Part shown: positions 53,494 to 62,202 of the stretch, in pieces
How the letters are laid out: the number at the start of each line of letters is the position of its first letter
How positions within the stretch are numbered: the first letter of the stretch is position 1
Origin: UBA2421 sp002343075
Lineage (GTDB): Bacteria > Planctomycetota > Phycisphaerae > Tepidisphaerales > Tepidisphaeraceae
Assembly: GCA_937982565.1 (NCBI GenBank)
Contig: CALJLN010000003.1
Span: 124,001-188,000, forward strand
Direction of reading: 5' to 3'
DNA length: 64,000 nt
Notes under the pieces: model-generated
Seen by the model: the letters and a program-made list of their open reading frames with translations, nothing else
The model's database searches: none
What the model was told of the DNA's origin: nothing
Translations under genes and position numbers: made by a program

Positions 53494-55200
53494 TTACGTT
53501 TCGACGCGCGCTGTCACGGGCGTGCCTTTCGATGCAGTGGAGAAAATCTTCTTCAGTCCATCGACCATGGTGCTGGGGTCGCCGCCGCGGAAGCGAAACT
53601 TGTTTCCTTGAACGGTGGTGACATAGGGGTAAATGCTCTTAAACTCCGCCGCCGCCGCTGGCTTGCCGCAGAGGTCGGACCAGACGGTGATGAGGTCCTT
53701 GGTGGCCGGGCCTTCGACGACGACGCTGAAACGCTGCGCGCCATCGGATTTATAGGCAGGCGCAACGCCGATCTGGGCTGCCGCCGAGCCGACGCCTACA
53801 TCGCCGCCCATGGTGAAGCCTGCATAGGCTTCCATTCCGTGTTCGCCGATGTCGAGGCCCTCAAGCTCTTCTTCCTTGCTCACGCGAATGCCGACGGTGA
53901 ATTTGAGTGCCGCCCAGAGAATTGCACTCAGCACGACCACGGTTGCGCCGATCGCCGCAACGCCGATGAGCTGGCTGGCAAACTGAGCGCCGCCGGCCTT
54001 ATCGCCGAAGATCCCGACTGCCAGCGTGCCCCAAACCCCGCACACCAAGTGGACCGAAAGCGCCCCGACGGGGTCATCAATCTTGAGCTTGTCGAACGAG
54101 ACGACCGAAAGCACCACCAGCACACCGGCGATCGCACCAATCAGGACGGCGCTCAGGGGTGCCATGAGATCTGCCCCCGCGGTGATGCCGACGAGGCCGG
54201 CGAGGGCGCCGTTGAGGGCCATCGAAAGATCGGGCTTGCCGCCGACGATTTGCGATGTAATCAGGGCGGTGATGGTTCCCGCTGCACCGGCGAGGGTGGT
54301 TGTGACGAGTACGAGTGAGACGAGGCCCGGATCGGCCGATAGCACCGATCCGCCGTTAAACCCATACCAGCCCAGGAACAGCATGAACACGCCCGCGGTG
54401 ACCATCGGCATGTTGTGGCCGGGGATCGGCCGCACCGAGCCGTCTGCGGCGTATTTGCCGATCCGTGGGCCGAGGAAGAGAATGCCGATCAGTGCCGCAA
54501 ATCCACCGGCAGCATGAACAATTGTCGAACCGGCGAAGTCATAGAATGGGGTTTCCATGGCCTGCAACCAGCCGGCGCCCCACTTCCAACTGCCGATCAC
54601 AGGGTAGACGAATGAGGTGAAAAGAATCGCGAAGATAAAAAACGGAATGAGCTTGATGCGCTCGGCCACCGCACCGGACACAATTGTGCACGCGGTCGCG
54701 CAGAACATCGCCTGGAAGAGAAAATCGGTCCAGTAGGTGTAGCCGGCGTTGTAGCCGGGGGTCAGCCCGTTTTCGGGAATCGCCAGGCCAGGCGTGAAGG
54801 AGCCGATCCAGTTGGTCACCGACCAGCCCTCACCGGGATACATTAGGTTGAAGCCGATGGCGCAATAAGTAATCACGCCGATCATCGGAATAACCGTGTT
54901 CTTGGTTAGGATGTTGACGCAGTTTTTCGCGCGACAAAGCCCCGCTTCCAGGGTCGCAAAGCCGAGGTGCATCAGGAAAACCAACCCGATGCAGAGCATC
55001 ATCCATACGTTGTTAACGGTGAAGGTCGGCGTCACTTCGGGTAATGCTTCGGCCGCCTCCGCGGCGACGGTTGCGGTTGCAGTGGCGGCATCGGCGGGGG
55101 GGGTGTCCTGCGCCGATGCAATCGATACAAAGCATAACAGCCCAAGCACGAGCGAGGCGGCGATCAGACCGGCCTTGCTTTTTTCTGAACCCAAAGACAT
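53494..55200 (-). CDS. amt: Ammonium transporter with extra C-terminal domain
   Basis: This 568-aa protein has an N-terminal signal-like segment and an Ala/Thr-rich lead, then eleven membrane spans of the Amt fold. These include FATLEAGLCRAKN, DFAGSTIVHAAGG (first pore His) and GALSVHLVCGVWGT (second pore His). Where Amt proteins normally end, about 105 further residues follow the cytoplasmic tail (SKEEELEGLDIGEHGMEAYA). They contain GAQRFSVVVEGPATKDLITV and NKFRFRGGDPSTMVDGLKKI, a soluble-looking alpha/beta domain I cannot assign. A sigma-54 promoter lies upstream and glnB downstream. Confidence 0.95.
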   Translation of the reverse strand: MSLGSEKSKAGLIAASLVLGLLCFVSIASAQDTPPADAATATATVAAEAAEALPEVTPTFTVNNVWMMLCIGLVFLMHLGFATLEAGLCRAKNCVNILTKNTVIPMIGVITYCAIGFNLMYPGEGWSVTNWIGSFTPGLAIPENGLTPGYNAGYTYWTDFLFQAMFCATACTIVSGAVAERIKLIPFFIFAILFTSFVYPVIGSWKWGAGWLQAMETPFYDFAGSTIVHAAGGFAALIGILFLGPRIGKYAADGSVRPIPGHNMPMVTAGVFMLFLGWYGFNGGSVLSADPGLVSLVLVTTTLAGAAGTITALITSQIVGGKPDLSMALNGALAGLVGITAGADLMAPLSAVLIGAIAGVLVVLSVVSFDKLKIDDPVGALSVHLVCGVWGTLAVGIFGDKAGGAQFASQLIGVAAIGATVVVLSAILWAALKFTVGIRVSKEEELEGLDIGEHGMEAYAGFTMGGDVGVGSAAAQIGVAPAYKSDGAQRFSVVVEGPATKDLITVWSDLCGKPAAAAEFKSIYPYVTTVQGNKFRFRGGDPSTMVDGLKKIFSTASKGTPVTARVET

Positions 55201-55315
55201 GACACTGTTCTCCGTTAATGACAAGCCGAGACCCAAGGCGCCGGCGGCGCGCATGATCCGGGCAAGCCCCAAGGACTTACGGATGCAAAAATGAACGAAC
55301 GACGGTGTAGGCTAA

Positions 55316-55331
55316 AGCAATGCCTGTGCCA
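55316..55331 (-). promoter_or_regulatory. Sigma-54 (RpoN) promoter of amt-glnB
   Basis: Read on the minus strand, TTGGCAC then AGGCA then TTGCT matches the -24/-12 consensus TGGCAC-N5-TTGCW exactly. It lies about 115 bp before the amt start. This implies nitrogen-responsive, activator-dependent transcription. Overlapping inverted repeats at 55346-55381 (CTCATT/AATGAG and TCCTGCC/GGCAGGA) just upstream could be an enhancer site. Confidence 0.75.
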
Positions 55332-55460
55332 ATTCGGTCTGGTCGCTCATTCCTGCCGCGCCGCTGCGCAATGAGGCAGGATCGTCTTCTGATTGCTTAA
55401 TTGCGCGGCAATACGTCTCTACACATGACTTCCCCGCGGCAATCCCTAAACTCCCGCGGG

Positions 55461-56507
55461 ATGCAGCCATTCGTCAAGCTCGCCGATCCCGCAACCTACG
55501 TCGCCTGCAAATGGGACATGCGGACCGATCACGAGGCGCGCAGCTACTGGATACCATTCTTTAAGACCCACGTCCGTACGATTTTGCGGCTTGGGGGCGA
55601 GGTGCTGGCAAATCTGGGCCTCGGTGCCGATGAAATCGAGCGCCGTACCCACCGCTGCACGGCTGAATTTGATGCGCGCTTTGATGAGTTTGCCGCCCGC
55701 CCGCAGTCCATGGAGCGCGTCACGATTCTGACGCTGGATGCCTGGCGCGATCAGTTACTGCGCGGGCATGGGTTTGACGATCCATTTGAGATGCTCAAGC
55801 AGCGGGAAAACGAAACCGTGTTGCCCATGTTGCCTGTTGTGCTGCGCGAATTGGATTCGCACACAGGAGACGATCAGATTCTCACCGCCGTTAAGGGCGT
55901 GTTTGCAGGCAACATTTTTGATATGGGTGCAGCGGCGTCTTCGAAGCTGATGCTGGAAGGTGGGCTGGACTTTTTCACCACCCGAGCCAATCTGCCGCCG
56001 CGACCCTGGTTGGTGGACGATTTCGACGCGCTGCGACAATCGCTGAGCGAGAAGCAATACAAGAAGGTGGTCTACTTCATCGATAACGCGGGTGCCGACT
56101 TTCTCCTCGGTGCGCTGCCGCTGATGCGCTATCTCGCCCGCCGGGGGACGAAGGTTGTTCTTGCCGCCAACGAAAGGCCGACGTTGAACGACATGACGGT
56201 GCACGACGTACGCGACTGGTGGCCGAGAATCATCGCCGCAGCAGGCTGCCTTGCCGATTTACCGATCGAAATCGTCAGCACAGGCACCGGCGAGCCGCTG
56301 ATCGACCTGAGCAGTGTGAGCGATGAACTCAACGCCGCTGCCGAAGATGCCGATCTATTGATTATTGAAGGAATGGGTCGAGCCATCGAAAGCAATCTCG
56401 ACGCGCAGTTTGCGTGCGATGCACTCAATATTGGCATGATCAAAGACAGCATGATTGCGAAAGTGAACGGCGGGAAGCTGTATGACGTCGTGCTGCGGTT
56501 CCGATGA
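55461..56507 (+). CDS. DUF89-family damage-control phosphatase (PANK4-like)
   Basis: This 348-aa metal-dependent phosphatase of the ARMT1/DUF89 fold has YFIDNAGADFLLGALPLMRY with the metal-binding Asp/Asn, KVVLAANERPTLND, and DLLIIEGMGRAIESNL. These match the subfamily that includes the phosphatase domain of PANK4, which removes phosphate from 4'-phosphopantetheine or its damaged forms. The substrate here is inferred only from that resemblance. I prefer ATG 55461 (GCGGG upstream) to ATG 55425. The gene diverges from amt. Confidence 0.88.
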   Translation: MQPFVKLADPATYVACKWDMRTDHEARSYWIPFFKTHVRTILRLGGEVLANLGLGADEIERRTHRCTAEFDARFDEFAARPQSMERVTILTLDAWRDQLLRGHGFDDPFEMLKQRENETVLPMLPVVLRELDSHTGDDQILTAVKGVFAGNIFDMGAAASSKLMLEGGLDFFTTRANLPPRPWLVDDFDALRQSLSEKQYKKVVYFIDNAGADFLLGALPLMRYLARRGTKVVLAANERPTLNDMTVHDVRDWWPRIIAAAGCLADLPIEIVSTGTGEPLIDLSSVSDELNAAAEDADLLIIEGMGRAIESNLDAQFACDALNIGMIKDSMIAKVNGGKLYDVVLRFR

Positions 56508-56604
56508 CGCTGCCGGCGAGTTTGTTATGGGTCGCAGGTCACAGATTGACCCTTGCGCATGACCGATCTACCATCGGAACAGGATTAGCAAAAGAAGGAC
56601 ACGG

Positions 56605-57318
56605 ATGCTGAATATCGATCCGACAAACGTAAGCCCTCAGTTGATCAACACCGCCGCAAGGCAGCTTGCCACTCCGGCGGGCGTGACGACGGGCCGGCCA
56701 GTGCCATTGAACATGCCTATGGCCGCCCCAAGTCAGGGCGGGATGAATCGCTACCGAGAGATGACGCTCGAAGAAATGCTGCTCGAAAATCGCGTGGTTT
56801 TTCTCGTGGGTGAGATTAATCACGTTTCGGCAACGCGCGTCATCATGCAGATGCTTTACCTGCAGAGCGTCAAGAAATCAGAAGATATCAACTTCTACAT
56901 CAACAGCCCTGGCGGCGTCGTCGATGACACGCTCGCCATGTACGACATCATGAACTTCATCGATTGCGACATTGCCACCTACTGCATCGGCCGCGCCGAG
57001 AGCGGCGGGGCAATCGCATTCATGGCGGGCAAGAAGGGGAAGCGATTCATCCTTCCCAATGCCAAGGTCATGATTCACCAACCCTTTGGCGGGGTGTATG
57101 GGCAGACTTCCGACATCGAGATTCAGGCCGAAGAGATTCTTAAGACCAAGGAAACGCTCATCAACATCATCAGCAAGTGCACGGGGCAAGCCCCGGAGAA
57201 GGTAAAGGAAGACAGCGAACGCGATCGTTTCTTCGACGCCAAGCAATCCGTTGCGTACGGCATTTGTGATGAAGTGATCGGGCTTGAAGAGGCGACGAAG
57301 GCTATCGAAAAGAAGTGA
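56605..57318 (+). CDS. ClpP-family protease, atypical first copy
   Basis: In this 237-aa protein the catalytic Ser133 (GRAESGGAIAF), His158 (VMIHQP) and Asp207 (SERDRF) are all present. The Ser is followed by GG instead of the canonical MG. An N-terminal extension of ~50 residues replaces the usual short processed leader. NFYINSPGG and the handle region are normal. It lies upstream of a second clpP gene by 143 bp. It probably forms barrels alone or with the second copy and works with ClpX or ClpC, which are not in the window. Confidence 0.93.
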   Translation: MLNIDPTNVSPQLINTAARQLATPAGVTTGRPVPLNMPMAAPSQGGMNRYREMTLEEMLLENRVVFLVGEINHVSATRVIMQMLYLQSVKKSEDINFYINSPGGVVDDTLAMYDIMNFIDCDIATYCIGRAESGGAIAFMAGKKGKRFILPNAKVMIHQPFGGVYGQTSDIEIQAEEILKTKETLINIISKCTGQAPEKVKEDSERDRFFDAKQSVAYGICDEVIGLEEATKAIEKK

Positions 57319-57461
57319 GGTCGTTCGCGCAGCCTGGTATCCAAACTGACGCGAGTCGGTGAGGCTTGATTCAGTGTGCGTGATCGAGACCGCCTGGATT
57401 GACGCCAGCGCCTGACGATCATTGAGACGTTGGTCGCTGAACATAAAAGAGAAGAGTGAAC

Positions 57462-58097
57462 ATGGCTCAAAATGCACTAATCCCCATCGTGATCGAAAAA
57501 AGTGGCCGCGGGGAGCGCGCTTACGATATCTACTCGCGTCTGCTGAAGGATCGCATCATTATGCTCAACGGTCCGGTTACCGATGAGTCGGCGGCGGCGA
57601 TCATTGCGCAACTCCTTTTTCTCTCCAACGACGACCCTAAGAGCGACATCCACTTTTACGTCAATAGCCCCGGCGGGAGCGTGAGTGCAGGGTTTGGAAT
57701 TATTGACACGATGAAATTCCTCCGCTGCGACGTGTCGACCACCTGCATCGGCATGGCGGCGAGCATGGGCGCGTGTCTGCTCGCAGCCGGGACGAAGGGC
57801 AAGCGCAATGTACTGCAAAACAGCCAGGTGATGCTCCACCAGCCGCTGCTCGGCGGGGTGTTGCAGGGGAGCGCGACTGATCTTGGAATTGAAGCAGCGC
57901 ACATGATTCGCCTTCGCGAGCGACTGTACAAGCTGATGGCCGACTACACAGGAAAGAGCACCGACACAATCCATCGCGATTTTGACCGCAATCGCTGGCT
58001 TTTTGCCGAGGAAGCGATCGAATACGGCTGCGCCGACAAGATTCTCGACAGAGCGCCGGCAATCACGTCGCGAGCGGGCGATTTGGATTCCGACTGA
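57462..58097 (+). CDS. clpP: ATP-dependent Clp protease proteolytic subunit, second copy
   Basis: This 211-aa protein is closer to canonical ClpP: ALIPIVIEKSGRGERAYDIY, FYVNSPGGSVSAG, MAASMGACLLAAG (Ser101) and VMLHQPLLGG (His126). The catalytic Asp position (ERD in E. coli) reads DRN, so it is Asn177. Listeria ClpP1 has the same Asp-to-Asn change and is active mainly in a mixed complex with its partner. ATG 57462 is preferred to GTG 57456. Together with the copy upstream it forms a tandem pair with complementary oddities. Confidence 0.95.
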   Translation: MAQNALIPIVIEKSGRGERAYDIYSRLLKDRIIMLNGPVTDESAAAIIAQLLFLSNDDPKSDIHFYVNSPGGSVSAGFGIIDTMKFLRCDVSTTCIGMAASMGACLLAAGTKGKRNVLQNSQVMLHQPLLGGVLQGSATDLGIEAAHMIRLRERLYKLMADYTGKSTDTIHRDFDRNRWLFAEEAIEYGCADKILDRAPAITSRAGDLDSD

Positions 58098-58152
58098 TCA
58101 AATTGCCGCTGCGGTAGTTCTTGCTGCAATGCCGTCAAGGTGAGGGTGAATC

Positions 58153-58785
58153 ATGAGCTACAGGCTTTCAGGCGGTCCCTCGCGCGTCGGTGTCTATACC
58201 TGTATCCTTGCGGCGGTGCTGGGGGCGGCCGGCTGTGGAAGCCCTAGCAAGGCGAACATCGAGCTTCGGAAGCAAAATCAGGCGTTGCGCGACGAAATCG
58301 AGGCGCTCAAGCGCCGCCAGACGGCCGACGCCGCGACCATCGTGGCACTCGAGAAGTCGGGCGTGATGTCGGATCAGTTACCGAAGCATCGTTTAGACGA
58401 ACTTTTCACCACGGCGGGGATTTCACTGGGTAAACTCACCGGCGGCTACGATCGCACGCCCGCCACCCCCGGCGACGACGCCATTCGCGTGCAAGCCGCG
58501 CCGATCGATCTCGCCGGCGAGCCGCTGAAGGCCGCTGGCGCGTTCAAGGTCGAAGCCTTTGATGCCGTTTCGTCCGGCGTACCTCAGAAGATTGCCGAGT
58601 GGAACTTCAGCACTGCCGAGGCCAAGGCGGCGTGGCTCGGGCAGGTGTTTCAGTATGGCTACCTATTGACATGCCCGTTCGAGACCCTGCCTGCTGGCAA
58701 AGAGCTGAAGCTGCGCGTCACATTCATCGACGCCCTGACCGCCCGCGAGTTGACAGCCGAAGCGCCGGTTGTGTTGGCGCGCTGA
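58153..58785 (+). CDS. Hypothetical lipoprotein with coiled-coil start
   Basis: This 210-aa protein has a lipobox LGAAGC at about residue 28, so it should be lipid-anchored. The coiled coil IELRKQNQALRDEIEALKRR follows directly. The remaining ~130 residues look beta-rich (VEAFDAVSSGVPQKIAEWNF, LKLRVTFIDALTARELT), like a small beta-sandwich. I do not recognise the family. It lies 55 bp after clpP, with GGTGAGGGTG upstream of ATG 58153. Confidence 0.75.
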   Translation: MSYRLSGGPSRVGVYTCILAAVLGAAGCGSPSKANIELRKQNQALRDEIEALKRRQTADAATIVALEKSGVMSDQLPKHRLDELFTTAGISLGKLTGGYDRTPATPGDDAIRVQAAPIDLAGEPLKAAGAFKVEAFDAVSSGVPQKIAEWNFSTAEAKAAWLGQVFQYGYLLTCPFETLPAGKELKLRVTFIDALTARELTAEAPVVLAR

Positions 58786-59097
58786 GGAGTTCGATCGCAC
58801 CGCCCACGCTTCCCTTTCCAGCTAAAACTTGATGTTGCCTCGGCGGCCCAACATCCCAGCGGCCGCTGACCGGAAAGGTCTGAACTGCAGCCGGATTGTT
58901 GACGGTACCTGATGGTTCCACCGAGCATTCACAATCCGTTGCGTCATCGGCGTCGTACCCCTTTGAGTTGCCGCAGCAAGATGCATACTATTGCCGATGA
59001 TCCGTATGATCAGAACCGAGCCACGACCCACAACCCAATCCTCGCTGCCGGCGACACCTCCGGCGGTCGCGATTGAACACCCCAGGAGATTTGATCG
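58786..59097. other. Intergenic region with nothing recognised
   Basis: About 310 bp separate the lipoprotein gene and the DinB-like gene. I see no gene, terminator or promoter I would defend. Confidence 0.5.
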
Positions 59098-59589
59098 ATG
59101 AATATCACAGAACTGTTGGCAACACATTTGAAGGGCGACTTGAACATGCTCAAGTGGCATTTGGATGACTTCAGCGAGGCCGACACACTCGTGCGGCCCT
59201 GTGAGGGTGCCAATCATGCTAATTGGCAGGTGGGCCATTTGGTTGCATCAACCGGGCGATTGCTGGCGCTGGTTGATAGCAGCTTCCCAAGCCCTGTTTC
59301 TTCGGAAATGGGGGAGAAATATACGAAGGAGACTTCAAAATCCGATGATCCGAAGCAGTTTGCCACGCTCGCCGAGTTGCGCAGCGTGCTCACCACGCTG
59401 GCGGAAACTGCCCACGACTGGGTAAAGGCGCTGGAACCGTCGAAGTTGAATGGTACATCGCCGGACTGGGCTAAGGATTTTGCGCCCACCAAGGATCTGT
59501 TCATCGCCTTTATCGCCAGCCATGTGCAGATGCACATCGGCCAGATCCAGGTCATCCGGCGTCGGTTGGGTAAGCCGCACCTGATGTAA
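59098..59589 (+). CDS. DinB-like (four-helix bundle) protein
   Basis: This 163-aa DinB_2-type protein has NHANWQVGHLVASTGRLLAL (first metal-site His in WQVGH) and a C-terminal IASHVQMHIGQIQVIRR with two His. It resembles the gene at 28.8-29.3 kb in layout but not closely in sequence. The function is unknown; some relatives transfer bacillithiol or mycothiol. AGGAG lies 8 nt before the ATG. Confidence 0.8.
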   Translation: MNITELLATHLKGDLNMLKWHLDDFSEADTLVRPCEGANHANWQVGHLVASTGRLLALVDSSFPSPVSSEMGEKYTKETSKSDDPKQFATLAELRSVLTTLAETAHDWVKALEPSKLNGTSPDWAKDFAPTKDLFIAFIASHVQMHIGQIQVIRRRLGKPHLM

Positions 59590-59646
59590 CTGAATTCCAG
59601 CGGGCGTCTATCGCGGGCTGCTCCGGCGCGTATACTCTCTCGCCCT

Positions 59647-60741
59647 ATGGCACTTGAAGTTGGAATTGTCGGTCTGCCCAATGTTGGCAAGAGCACCATT
59701 TTTAACGCGCTGACCGCAGCGGGCGCGCTGGCTGCGAACTATCCGTTTGCAACCATCGAACCCAATGTTGGTGTCGTGAATGTGCCCGACTCCCGGCTGG
59801 CGATCATTAACAGTTTTCAGCCGACCGAAAAGATCATCCCGGCGCAGCTGCGAATTGTTGATATCGCCGGCATCGTCCGTGGAGCGAGCACCGGCGAGGG
59901 ACTTGGCAACAAGTTTCTTTCACATATTCGCGAAGTGGATGCAATCCTGTCTGTCGTACGATGTTTTGAGAACGCCGACATCACCCATGTCGAAGGCACG
60001 GTCGATCCAATTCGCGACATTGACACGATCGATACTGAACTCATGCTCGCCGACCTTGAGACGGTTAGTTCGTCGATCGATAAGGCCCAGCGGAGTGCCA
60101 AGAGCGGCGACAAGGACGCCATTGCTCGCGTCGAGATTCTTGGAAAGGCCAAAGTGGCGCTCGAAGCGGGCAAGCCGGTACGATCGGTCGAGTTTACGCC
60201 GGACGAGAAACGCAACCTGAAGTCGCTCGGATTGATCACTGCAAAGAAGGTGCTTTACGTCGCCAATGTGCAGGAAGATGACATTCACGGCGAAGGAAAG
60301 CTGGTGCAGGTCGTCCGCGACCGCGCCAAAACCGAAGGCGGGGCCGTGGTGCCGGTGTGTGGCAAGCTTGAGAGCGAACTTGCTGAACTGGGTGAAGCCG
60401 ACCGCAAGGAAATGCTTGAGAGCATGGGTCTCGCCGAGCCTGCACTGGCGACCCTGGCGACTGAAGCTTACCGGTTGCTCGGATTGCACAGTTATTTTAC
60501 GTCAGGCCCGAAGGAGATTCGCGCCTGGACGATCCCAGTCGGCGCCACCGCACCCCAGGCGGCGGGGGTGATTCACTCTGATTTTGAACGGGGCTTCATC
60601 CGGGCCGAGATCTACACCATCGACGACCTGAAACAGCACAAGAATGAAGCGGCCATCAAAGCCGCCGGAAAAATGCGGGCGGAAGGAAAAGGATATGTAA
60701 TGCGAGATGGAGATATCACGCATTTCCTTTTCAACGTGTAA
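59647..60741 (+). CDS. ychF: Redox-regulated ATPase/GTP-binding protein YchF
   Basis: This Obg-related P-loop protein interacts with the ribosome and prefers ATP over GTP. The 364-aa protein has G1 GLPNVGKST, FATIEPNVGVV, G3 VDIAGIVRGAS, a G4-like NVQEDD in place of NKxD (typical of YchF), a coiled-coil arm, and a C-terminal TGS domain (EIRAWTIPVGATAPQAAGVI, GYVMRDGDITHFLFNV). Length is normal. It starts 57 bp after the DinB-like gene. Confidence 0.97.
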   Translation: MALEVGIVGLPNVGKSTIFNALTAAGALAANYPFATIEPNVGVVNVPDSRLAIINSFQPTEKIIPAQLRIVDIAGIVRGASTGEGLGNKFLSHIREVDAILSVVRCFENADITHVEGTVDPIRDIDTIDTELMLADLETVSSSIDKAQRSAKSGDKDAIARVEILGKAKVALEAGKPVRSVEFTPDEKRNLKSLGLITAKKVLYVANVQEDDIHGEGKLVQVVRDRAKTEGGAVVPVCGKLESELAELGEADRKEMLESMGLAEPALATLATEAYRLLGLHSYFTSGPKEIRAWTIPVGATAPQAAGVIHSDFERGFIRAEIYTIDDLKQHKNEAAIKAAGKMRAEGKGYVMRDGDITHFLFNV

Positions 60742-60779
60742 CTCTTCCGCCAATTCGACATCAGAAAGCACGGGTAACC

Positions 60780-61607
60780 ATGCGAACACTTTCAATTTTT
60801 CGCGGCTTGATTGCGCTAAGTGTCGTCCTCTATGGCCCGTGCCTGCTCGGCTGTGGGGGGAAGGTGGGGAAAGACTTTCAACCCAAGGGCCCCATCGAGC
60901 GATGGAGCAATGCTGAATGGGCGAGGGTGCTCAGCATCGTTGTGACGCCAGACGGCTATGTGCGGCACGAGCTGCTGGAGGCGAATGAACAGGGTGTGCG
61001 GGATGAACTGTTCAGATATGTGGGAAAGATCAATGCAGCAGGCCCTGAGAATCGGCCCGAGTTGTTTCCGACGCAAGCCGACCGACTTGCATACTATTGC
61101 AACGCTTACAATGCCGTGTGCATGTACCTGGTTGTAAAGCGAGATTTTCCCTCAAACATGAAAACCAGCGGGATCTTCTTCCTTGATAAGGTTCCGGTTG
61201 GTGGGAAGAACATGAATCTCGACTTTTTGGAGAAGACTTATCTCCGGCCATTTGATCCGCGGATTCACTTTGCCGCCAACTGCATGAGTGCGTCATGCCC
61301 GCCGTTGCGAAATGAGCCTTACGAGGCTGACAAACTCGACGCACAGTTTGATGATCAGGGAAGGCGGTTCCTTTCTGACCCCCGCGGGGCCGTCAATGCC
61401 GGCGACGGCAGGGTGGCGATCAGCGGCATCTTCCGATTTTACACCAGCGATTTCACCGCCACCCACCGGGCGAAGACAGGCAGCGAACCGTCGAACGTTC
61501 TCGAAGCCATCCGGCCATTCGCTGCTGAGGATTCGCCGGTTCAATCGGCGATTTCATCACAGTTTCAAGAGTATGATTGGTCTCTCAATCGCCCCCCGAC
61601 AAAGTGA
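60780..61607 (+). CDS. DUF547 lipoprotein
   Basis: This 275-aa protein has a lipoprotein signal (lipobox LLGC near residue 25). The DUF547 core follows: RLAYYCNAYNAVCMYLVVKR, DPRIHFAANCMSASCPPLRN and YEADKLDAQFDDQGRRFLSD. The conserved N/C residues of NCxSxSCPPL suggest a papain-like or thiol active site, but no activity is established for the family. It is 38 bp after ychF and probably exported. Confidence 0.88.
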   Translation: MRTLSIFRGLIALSVVLYGPCLLGCGGKVGKDFQPKGPIERWSNAEWARVLSIVVTPDGYVRHELLEANEQGVRDELFRYVGKINAAGPENRPELFPTQADRLAYYCNAYNAVCMYLVVKRDFPSNMKTSGIFFLDKVPVGGKNMNLDFLEKTYLRPFDPRIHFAANCMSASCPPLRNEPYEADKLDAQFDDQGRRFLSDPRGAVNAGDGRVAISGIFRFYTSDFTATHRAKTGSEPSNVLEAIRPFAAEDSPVQSAISSQFQEYDWSLNRPPTK

Positions 61608-61617
61608 TGTGCCGTCG

Positions 61618-62202
61618 CTACTTTGCTGGCCGGATTTCCACCAGGTCAATAATGGTCTTCATCGCGATCGGTCCATCGGTGTGGGCCTCGATCTTCACGA
61701 TGCCGCCGGGCACCTGATCGGACATAAACTGCCGGTGCGAGATACCGAATGGAACACTCGGCACGGTCGTTGCCCCACCTGACTCTCCCACGACTTTCAC
61801 GCTCTCATACGCCGCACACAGGTAGGTGTTCCCGCCGACGGTCACTTCGACTCCATTGGCCAGCAGGCGCGCCTGATCGGGGTGAACTTTCGACGCGATC
61901 GTCTGGGTAAATCGGCTCTTTACCGGGTCCTTCTTTGCTTCGGTCACCGTCTGCTCGACCCGCAGTGTCACCTCGTCGGCGGCGATGCTCTCAAGCGTGG
62001 TGACGGTTTCGATGAAAACTTCAAGTCCGATGTTCTTGCTGCTTCCCGAATGTACAACAATCGTACCCAGTTTTTGATTGGCCCACGCGGTAAACAGCGG
62101 ATTGGCTACAAGCTCCGTCGCTGCAGCCTGCGCAAGAGCCACGCAGGCAGAGCACGAGAGGACGAAGGCGAAGCCAAGGCATACTGCGATTCTAGCGATC
62201 AT
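61618..62202 (-). CDS. Hypothetical exported protein
   Basis: This 194-aa protein has a signal peptide (MIARIAVCLGFAFVLSCSAC, cleavage after ALA). The mature part is beta-rich and repeats short VTV/VEI strands (LEVFIETVTTLESIAADEVT, NGVEVTVGGNTYLCAAYESV). I do not recognise the family. It starts at an ATGA overlap with the SpoU methyltransferase stop, so it is translationally coupled to it, and is convergent with the DUF547 gene. Confidence 0.72.
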   Translation of the reverse strand: MIARIAVCLGFAFVLSCSACVALAQAAATELVANPLFTAWANQKLGTIVVHSGSSKNIGLEVFIETVTTLESIAADEVTLRVEQTVTEAKKDPVKSRFTQTIASKVHPDQARLLANGVEVTVGGNTYLCAAYESVKVVGESGGATTVPSVPFGISHRQFMSDQVPGGIVKIEAHTDGPIAMKTIIDLVEIRPAK

